NCBI GenBank assembly: GCA_002353975.1
Contig: DEKQ01000174.1
Coordinates: 1 to 7,971, forward strand
DNA: 7,971 bases
Reading direction: 5' to 3'
DNA from: Prevotellaceae bacterium UBA2718
GTDB lineage: Bacteria > Bacteroidota > Bacteroidia > Bacteroidales > Bacteroidaceae
The translations under genes and the position numbers were made by a program. The notes under the pieces were generated by a model. That model was given only the letters and a program-made list of their open reading frames with translations. It was not told where the DNA came from and made no database searches. This document shows, in pieces, positions 1 through 4,386 of the stretch (positions are counted from its first letter, which is position 1; every line of letters begins with the position of its first letter).

Positions 1-9
1 TAATTCGAA

Positions 10-1233
10 ATGCTTGATTTTACTTTTTACTCTCCTACAGAGTTCGTCTTTGGCAAAGAGACGGAGACTCAAACCGGCCAGCTGGCCAAGAAACATGGTG
101 CCTCACGCGTTCTCATCGCATACGGCGGCGGCAGCGCCGTGCGCAGCGGGCTGCTTGATAGGGTCAAGGCATCTCTTGACGCCGAAGGTCTCTCCTACGT
201 GGAGATGGGCGGCATACAGCCTAATCCCACCGAAGGTAAGGTCTATGAGGGCATCAACATTGTCAGGAGAGAACACATAGACTTCCTCCTCGCCATAGGC
301 GGAGGTAGCGTAATAGATACCATAAAGGCCATAGCGTGCGGAGCATACTATGACGGAGACTTCTGGGACTTCTACATCGGCAAGGCAAAAGTCACCAAGG
401 CAATGCCCATAGGAGTGGTGCTCACCATTCCGGCTGCAGGGTCAGAAGGCTCAGGCAACAGCGTCATAACCAACTCTGTGACCAAGCAGAAGCTGGGCAT
501 CAAGCACCCCATGATACTGCGTCCTCGCTTCTCGGTGATGAATCCTCAGCTCACCGTCACCCTCCCCGCATGGCACACAGCCAGCGGCATCTGCGACATG
601 ATGGTTCACATCCTGGAGCGATACTTCACCAACACGCCCAACACCGAGGTTGGCGACCGCATGTGTGAGGGAGTGCTGATGGCATGCATCAACGAGGGAC
701 GCAAGGTTATGGCAGACCCAACGGACTATGATGCCCGGGCCAACATCATGTGGTGCGGCACCGTAGCACACAACGGAACCTGCGGTGTGGGATGCGAGGA
801 AGACTGGAGCGGACACCAGATGGAGCATGAGCTGAGCGCAATGTTTGACGTGACACACGGTGCAGGACTTGCGGTAATCACGCCTGCATACATGACATTC
901 ATGGCAGAACACAATCCAAAGCGCATCATACAGTTTGCGCAACGCGTATTCGGCGTCACTGAAGACGAGGTAAAGCCCACAGCACTGGAGTTCAACGACC
1001 TGGACACCGCTGTGGCATTAGAGGGCATCAGCCGGTTCAGAAAATTCCTGCACCGCGACCTCAAACTGCCAGTACGTCTGGGACAGCTGCTGCCAGACCT
1101 CACCGAAGCCGAGATAAAAGCTGCTATACCCGCTCTCGTAGATAACCTGCACAAGAACAAAGGCGAGACATTCGGAGCCTTCTACCCCATCACCCGAGAA
1201 GTCAGCGAACAGATATATAGGCTGGCATTGTAA
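10..1233 (+). CDS. Iron-containing alcohol dehydrogenase, YqhD/butanol dehydrogenase type
   Basis: A 407-residue protein, the usual length for group III Fe-dependent alcohol dehydrogenases, which reduce aldehydes to alcohols (or the reverse) with NAD(P)H in the cytoplasm. The N-terminal dinucleotide-binding half carries GGGS at residues 39-42 and again at 97-100. The first is at the position that in YqhD-type enzymes goes with NADPH preference. The C-terminal helical domain keeps the metal ligands with the spacing I recall for E. coli YqhD: D196, H200, H269 and H283, within ICDMMVH, DWSGHQMEHE and VTHGAG. The ATG at 10 is followed directly by the family N-terminus (MLDFTFYSPTEFVFG), so the start is secure; its promoter lies outside the window. 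Transcription converges on rubredoxin, and the two share the terminator at 1378-1405. The family is certain. The substrate cannot be told from sequence; fermentative alcohol formation or aldehyde detoxification are both possible. Confidence 0.95.
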   Translation: MLDFTFYSPTEFVFGKETETQTGQLAKKHGASRVLIAYGGGSAVRSGLLDRVKASLDAEGLSYVEMGGIQPNPTEGKVYEGINIVRREHIDFLLAIGGGSVIDTIKAIACGAYYDGDFWDFYIGKAKVTKAMPIGVVLTIPAAGSEGSGNSVITNSVTKQKLGIKHPMILRPRFSVMNPQLTVTLPAWHTASGICDMMVHILERYFTNTPNTEVGDRMCEGVLMACINEGRKVMADPTDYDARANIMWCGTVAHNGTCGVGCEEDWSGHQMEHELSAMFDVTHGAGLAVITPAYMTFMAEHNPKRIIQFAQRVFGVTEDEVKPTALEFNDLDTAVALEGISRFRKFLHRDLKLPVRLGQLLPDLTEAEIKAAIPALVDNLHKNKGETFGAFYPITREVSEQIYRLAL

Positions 1234-1350
1234 GATAGAAGGAGTAAGAAGGAGTAAGAGGAAGATAGAAGACATTACTATTAGTCCTCAGACTGTCCAA
1301 AACATTTGTCCTCTATCTCCTCCTATCTCCCTCTCACTCCCTTCTACTCC
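1234..1350. repeat. Purine-rich tract and imperfect inverted pyrimidine-rich tract after the dehydrogenase gene
   Basis: Directly after the dehydrogenase stop codon the plus strand is almost pure purine (1234-1272) and holds a 10-nt tandem repeat, aaggagtaag, at 1239-1248 and 1249-1258. About 35 bases later a pyrimidine-rich tract (1307-1350) is roughly its reverse complement: 1261-1274 matches 1307-1320 at 12 of 14 positions when inverted. The transcript could form a long imperfect hairpin ahead of the cleaner terminator at 1378. It resembles the low-complexity intergenic filler of Bacteroidales genomes; no function is assigned. Confidence 0.6.
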
Positions 1351-1377
1351 ATAGCAAGCAAAGCTTGCGAAATAAAA

Positions 1378-1405
1378 AAGAGCTCTCACCAATGTGAGGG
1401 CTCTT
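1378..1405. terminator. Bidirectional intrinsic terminator between the dehydrogenase and rubredoxin genes
   Basis: The arms 1378-1389 and 1394-1405 form a 12-bp stem with one G-T wobble and a caat tetraloop (1390-1393). On the plus strand it is followed by attttttat; on the minus strand by ttttatt. It therefore suits both convergent genes. It lies 145 bases past the dehydrogenase stop and 9 bases past the rubredoxin stop. A smaller hairpin, gcaagc-aaa-gcttgc, sits beside it at 1354-1368. Confidence 0.88.
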
Positions 1406-1413
1406 ATTTTTTA

Positions 1414-1572
1414 TTACTGTTCAGAGAACTGGTCTTTACCTACAGAACAGAGAGGGCAAGTCCAATCTTCTGGCAAATCCTCAAAAGCTGTTCCTGGCTC
1501 TATTCCGTTCTCGGGATCACCCACCTCTGGGTCATAGACGTAACCGCATACGTCGCAAACGTAACTCTTCAT
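1414..1572 (-). CDS. Rubredoxin
   Basis: A 52-residue protein of standard rubredoxin length. The four cysteines that bind a single iron are C6 and C9 (YVCDVCGYVY) and C39 and C42 (WTCPLCSVGK), with the typical DPENGIEPGTAFEDLPEDW stretch between them. Rubredoxins are small cytoplasmic electron carriers; in anaerobes they commonly serve oxygen- and peroxide-detoxifying enzymes. The ATG at 1570-1572 is chosen because it starts exactly at the family N-terminus. An in-frame ATG 51 bases upstream (1621-1623) would add 17 residues foreign to the family and falls inside the promoter -7 box. A purine-rich stretch (aaagaaagaaaac) precedes the chosen ATG. The gene seems monocistronic, with its own promoter and terminator, so its redox partner cannot be read from context. 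It faces the alcohol dehydrogenase, but no functional link is implied. Confidence 0.97.
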   Translation of the reverse strand: MKSYVCDVCGYVYDPEVGDPENGIEPGTAFEDLPEDWTCPLCSVGKDQFSEQ

Positions 1573-1620
1573 AATGTTTTCTTTCTTTTTTAGGTTAATA
1601 CTATAAATAAATTCTCGTCG

Positions 1621-1652
1621 CAAAGGTACGATTAAGTTTTGAGATATGCAAG
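1621..1652 (-). promoter_or_regulatory. Bacteroidetes-type promoter of the rubredoxin gene
   Basis: Read on the minus strand, TTG (complement of 1649-1651) is followed after 20 nt by TACCTTTG (complement of 1621-1628). This matches the Bacteroidetes primary sigma consensus, TTTG at -33 and TAnnTTTG at -7 with a 19-21 nt gap. Transcription would start a few bases downstream of 1621, giving a 5' leader of roughly 40 nt before the ATG at 1572. Confidence 0.75.
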
Positions 1653-1774
1653 AGAAAGAGCACGTTTTTTATCTTCGTCCTGCAACTGGCTACGAAGGCT
1701 GCGCAAGATGCGACTGCGGAGAAAGACTGGCAGACGACTCTCCTGTTTGTTTTTAACTACGTTTTGCAGTTTAC
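1653..1774. other. Intergenic stretch between the HAD gene stop and the rubredoxin promoter
   Basis: These 122 bases hold no gene I can support and no clear terminator. Several frames are open across it. One short plus-strand ORF (1646-1756, 36 residues) has a cysteine-rich segment, CARCDCG, but overlaps the rubredoxin promoter and has no recognised homology. The HAD gene, which ends at 1775, therefore has no obvious hairpin terminator before rubredoxin. Confidence 0.5.
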
Positions 1775-2383
1775 CTACATTTTCCTTGCAACTTTTTCTC
1801 CGTGGTCGGCAAAGGCAAGCATCTCCGTGTCGCCGTTGCTGTCGCCGTAGGCATAGAGGGTGTAGGTGTCGCGATGGGGCTCTGCCTCAAGGAGACGATT
1901 GACTTTCTCTGGGCCGTAGCAGTTCTTGCCAAGGAAATGTCCTGTCAGGCGGCCATCAGCCCCCACCTCCGGCTCGGTGCACAGGCAGCGCACACGATCC
2001 ATACCGGTCCATAATGGGAGGAATGGCCGCACCCACTGCACCATGCTGGCACTCACTACATATACCGTAGCACCATCGGCAAGATGCTTGCGCAGCTTCT
2101 CTATGACGGGTGTGTTGGCTATGCGCTCATGTTGGCGGAGGGCGAAACTCTTGCCCAATTCCTCAAAACGCTCTATGCTCATACCCTTGAAGAAGAGGGA
2201 GAAGACGCGCTCCTTGGCCTTCCAGTTGGGGAAAATGCGGAACAGCATCATCACGATGAGCGGCGAATAGAACAAGAAGCCCAACAGAAAACGCACGTTT
2301 CCGCACGCATAACGGATGAAGAGCAGTAGGGTATCACGCGTGGTGAGCGTGCCGTCAAAGTCAAAAACAGCAACCGTTTTCAT
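1775..2383 (-). CDS. HAD superfamily subfamily IB hydrolase (SerB-like phosphatase)
   Basis: A 202-residue protein with all four HAD motifs in order: DFDGTLT with the nucleophile D8 and acid/base D10; S111 in VVSAS; K160 in GPEKVNR; and GDSNGD with D181 and D185. The long helical insert after motif I (residues about 20-95) is the cap of subfamily IB, related to phosphoserine phosphatase and to the small HAD-IB family often found beside lipid or glycan genes. It probably removes phosphate from a small molecule; the substrate is unknown. The ATG at 2381-2383 lies 5 residues before the conserved strand, as in the family, and has no Shine-Dalgarno, only A/T-rich repeat sequence upstream. The tail (ADHGEKVARKM) differs from the aromatic ending I expect in relatives, so the last residues may have been altered. 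It lies 96 bases after the GT4 gene on the same strand and is probably co-transcribed with the glycosyltransferases. Confidence 0.88.
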   Translation of the reverse strand: MKTVAVFDFDGTLTTRDTLLLFIRYACGNVRFLLGFLFYSPLIVMMLFRIFPNWKAKERVFSLFFKGMSIERFEELGKSFALRQHERIANTPVIEKLRKHLADGATVYVVSASMVQWVRPFLPLWTGMDRVRCLCTEPEVGADGRLTGHFLGKNCYGPEKVNRLLEAEPHRDTYTLYAYGDSNGDTEMLAFADHGEKVARKM

Positions 2384-2384
2384 A

Positions 2385-2412
2385 ATTGAAAATTGAGAGT
2401 TGAAAATTGAGA
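2385..2412. repeat. 14-nt tandem repeat, two copies, upstream of the HAD gene
   Basis: The units attgaaaattgaga (2385-2398) and gttgaaaattgaga (2399-2412) differ at one base and begin right next to the HAD start codon. They would form its 5' untranslated region. The 14-nt period is the same as in the A/T-rich repeat at 2451-2478. Such gaaaattgag tracts look like the intergenic filler typical of Bacteroidales genomes. Confidence 0.8.
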
Positions 2413-2450
2413 ATTATGATTACATGAGAGCCTCACCATGCACCAGTCTG

Positions 2451-2486
2451 ATTTTGCATTATGAATTTTGCATTATTAATTATTTT
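2451..2486. repeat. 36-bp A/T-rich direct repeat, copy 1 (at the GT4 stop codon)
   Basis: This stretch is identical over 36 bases to 4351-4386. It contains two 14-nt units (attttgcattatga, attttgcattatta) followed by attatttt. On the minus strand it covers the last lysine codon (AAA), the TAA stop and 29 bases of 3' flank of the GT4 glycosyltransferase gene. Confidence 0.9.
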
Positions 2487-3478
2487 GCTATTTCCGCAAA
2501 CAGTTTCAGCCATTGGTTCATTATCCTTTCTTTGTTAAATCGTTGTGATGCCTTTTGTGCAGCCGTTCCCATCTCTTGCCTTGCCTCGGGGTGATCCATC
2601 AGGTAGGTCAGCTTCTCCACAAACATTCTGTCAGCCTCCTGCTCGCTGCCATTGACGGTTAGCGGAATGAGATACCCCGTTTCCCCGTCTATGACGATGT
2701 CTGAAGGGCCGTATGGACAGTCGAATGCCACGACTGGCAGCCCCATCTGTTGAGCCTCAAGGGTGGTCAAAGAGAAGCCCTCAGCCTTTGATGTCAGCAC
2801 GAAGATGCTGCCAGCGGTGTATGCACCCACGACATCTGAAGTGTTGTGGTGAATATCAAGAGCCCAGTCAGGGTGTGTCTTCTGCACTTCAGCCCATATA
2901 CGACGCAAACGTGGGAGGTCCTTCTCGGGACAATCACGCCCCATCCATACCACGTGTCTGGGGGAAGCCCCACCCCGACCCTCCCCAAGGGGAGGGAGAG
3001 TTGAAAAGTTGGGTATCACTTCTACACGCCGGGCATTGGGATAGTTACGCGCATCACCGTTAGTAAGACAGACAATGGCATCAACCTTCTTCTCAATAAG
3101 CGGGTAAAGCCATCGGTGGTTCATAGCCTGTCTGGCCGAATGCATCTCCATGATTGTAGGGCCATGCCAACCCGAGAAGAGTGTAAGGAAAGCACCTACG
3201 GCACGCAACTGAATGGTAACATCGGGGTTCAACCTGCGTATGCGCTTACGAAAGCGCCACAGCGCCAAAGGCAAGAAGGCCATTGACCTGGGGACATTGA
3301 GGTGAACGAACCTCACGGCGGGACTTATCGGGAAGTGAGGCTCACGGTGGGCGTGCCACACCGTCATAAGTACAATCTCGTGCATGGTGTGCTCGGCAAG
3401 ATAGTTCATCTTGTCTATAAGGATGCGCTGCAGTCCTCCTACACCCGTGATATTTTCCACTACATAGACTATCCTCAT
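2480..3478 (-). CDS. Glycosyltransferase family 4 (GT-B fold), possibly impaired
   Basis: A 332-residue GT-B glycosyltransferase that should transfer a nucleotide-activated sugar at the cytoplasmic face, likely in LPS or other surface-glycan synthesis. The N-terminal domain starts MRIVYVVENI with the glycine-rich loop TGVGGLQR (11-18). The C-terminal domain has WMGRDCPEKDL (178-188) and the donor-binding EX7E motif, E233 and E241, in EGFSLTTLE, followed by GLPVVAFDCPYGPSDI and the DGETGYLIP loop. Two oddities stand out. Residues about 159-173, PPLGEGRGGASP and flanks, are encoded by a palindromic repeat. And LDI (207-209) runs straight into HHNTSDV (210-216), where relatives have roughly 25-30 more residues of Rossmann fold. 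Start and stop of the neighbouring GT2 gene overlap by 4 nt (ATGA), so translation is probably coupled. The family is certain; activity is in doubt. Confidence 0.9.
   Translation of the reverse strand: MRIVYVVENITGVGGLQRILIDKMNYLAEHTMHEIVLMTVWHAHREPHFPISPAVRFVHLNVPRSMAFLPLALWRFRKRIRRLNPDVTIQLRAVGAFLTLFSGWHGPTIMEMHSARQAMNHRWLYPLIEKKVDAIVCLTNGDARNYPNARRVEVIPNFSTLPPLGEGRGGASPRHVVWMGRDCPEKDLPRLRRIWAEVQKTHPDWALDIHHNTSDVVGAYTAGSIFVLTSKAEGFSLTTLEAQQMGLPVVAFDCPYGPSDIVIDGETGYLIPLTVNGSEQEADRMFVEKLTYLMDHPEARQEMGTAAQKASQRFNKERIMNQWLKLFAEIAK
2960..3004. repeat. GC-rich palindromic repeat inserted in frame in the GT4 gene
   Basis: The core is a perfect 8-bp inverted repeat, ccctcccc (2979-2986) and ggggaggg (2989-2996), with an aa centre and a flanking accccaccccg-type arm. 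It encodes residues about 159-173 (PPLGEGRGG and flanks) of the glycosyltransferase, at the hinge between its two Rossmann domains, where extra loop length can be tolerated. I recall this palindrome as a common dispersed repeat in Bacteroidales genomes, usually between genes. Confidence 0.75.
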
Positions 3479-4305
3479 GCGAAGGGAGCATATTTCCTCC
3501 TGCGCTTATACCAATGCAGGAGATGATACGGATAGATAATAATTTCCTTTGTGAGCAGCCCCATCGGCACTCCAGCCTCTCTCATCGCACTCCAGCACTT
3601 CGTGGCCGTTGGCAGATGAAGCGTGATGAGACTGCGCATGAAGGGGCGCATCATGCGTGCATGATAACGATTGATGCCGTGACTGAGGTTGAACATATTC
3701 GTCTCTGCCATCACCTTTGAATAGGCTATCAGGCATCGTGAGCTCTTGCGCTTGCCTACGCTGCCGGGATAGTTGCACACACAATAAGCCTGAATCGGCA
3801 TAACGTGGACAGTCTTGGCGTAGTAGCCCACACGTGTCGTGAAGTGTACGTCGTTGAGTATCGGCGTCTCATCAAAGCGTATGCCGTGTTCCTCCACGAA
3901 CTGTCTGCGCACAATGTGGCACCAGGGCTCGGTGAAGGTGTGACGCAAGAGCAATTCGCGTTCTGCCGGTTCTTGTGACATCATCCAGTTCACCCTTGCT
4001 GCACGCCAGGAGGGCCGGCCTGTACCCTCTTCTATGGAAGTTGCCGAAAAGTAAATGACATCTTCGGTGTGGTGGCGGTCAAGGACATCGTTTATGGCAG
4101 GCATGTAATAGTCATCACTGTCTGCAAACAGAAGATACTCGCCCTTAGCCTTGCTCAATCCCTGATTGCGTGCCCATCCTGCACCGCGGGCATCCTTATC
4201 CTCAATCACAATAACCTCCATATCCTCACGCTGGGGTATGGAACGCAGGAGTCGCTGCAAGAGATGTGCAGGTCCTCGGTGGGGTATGATTAATGAGTAG
4301 GTCAG
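3475..4305 (-). CDS. Glycosyltransferase family 2 (GT-A fold) with a non-standard start
   Basis: A GT-A glycosyltransferase of about 276 residues, expected to add a sugar from a nucleotide donor at the cytoplasmic membrane face. Visible motifs are the first strand YSLIIPHRGPAHL, the strand VIVIEDKD, GAGWARNQGL, and the metal-binding DSDD in LLFADSDDYY. The first strand is encoded upstream of the first conventional in-frame start, TTG at 4258-4260, which would give only 261 residues and remove part of the nucleotide-binding fold. In-frame codons continue to a TAA at 4312-4314 with no ATG, GTG or TTG in between. CTG at 4303-4305 is therefore taken as the start, in the place where an ATG would give MTYSLIIPH. 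A tandem 8-nt repeat begins just upstream. The C-terminus is basic (YKRRRKYAPFA) and could touch the membrane. The stop overlaps the GT4 start by 4 nt. The family is certain; the start is an inference. Confidence 0.88.
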   Translation of the reverse strand: MTYSLIIPHRGPAHLLQRLLRSIPQREDMEVIVIEDKDARGAGWARNQGLSKAKGEYLLFADSDDYYMPAINDVLDRHHTEDVIYFSATSIEEGTGRPSWRAARVNWMMSQEPAERELLLRHTFTEPWCHIVRRQFVEEHGIRFDETPILNDVHFTTRVGYYAKTVHVMPIQAYCVCNYPGSVGKRKSSRCLIAYSKVMAETNMFNLSHGINRYHARMMRPFMRSLITLHLPTATKCWSAMREAGVPMGLLTKEIIIYPYHLLHWYKRRRKYAPFA

Positions 4306-4307
4306 GA

Positions 4308-4336
4308 CGAATTAACGAATTAACAAATTAACGAAT
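4308..4336. repeat. 8-nt tandem repeat upstream of the GT2 gene
   Basis: The unit cgaattaa occurs at 4308-4315 and 4316-4323, then as caaattaa at 4324-4331 and partly as cgaat at 4332-4336. On the minus strand it ends two bases before the presumed CTG start of the glycosyltransferase. It also supplies the in-frame TAA upstream of that gene. Confidence 0.85.
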
Positions 4337-4350
4337 AGGCAAGATTGCTA

Positions 4351-4386
4351 ATTTTGCATTATGAATTTTGCATTATTAATTATTTT
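4351..4386. repeat. 36-bp A/T-rich direct repeat, copy 2 (at the porZ-like stop codon)
   Basis: Identical to 2451-2486, and placed in the same register: on the minus strand it covers the final AAA codon and TAA stop of the GT2-PorZ ORF and continues 29 bases downstream. Together with the 8-nt tandem repeat, it fills most of the 74-base gap between this ORF and the next glycosyltransferase gene. No GC-rich terminator is seen in the gap, so transcription may continue. Confidence 0.9.

Noticed and set aside
451..1160. Two long open frames on the minus strand opposite the alcohol dehydrogenase
   Set aside because: They are the antisense of a well-conserved coding gene, contain no family motifs and have low-complexity composition typical of antisense reading.
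1646..1756. Short plus-strand ORF of 36 residues with a cysteine-rich CARCDCG segment
   Set aside because: It overlaps the rubredoxin promoter, has no recognised family and no clear start signal. The cysteine pattern alone in 36 codons is not enough.
4308..4386. Possible CRISPR-like or riboswitch region in the gap between the porZ-like and GT2 genes
   Set aside because: The repeats are 8-nt tandems and a single 36-bp unit without spacers, and nothing GC-rich folds as an aptamer. It is better described as A/T-rich intergenic repeats.
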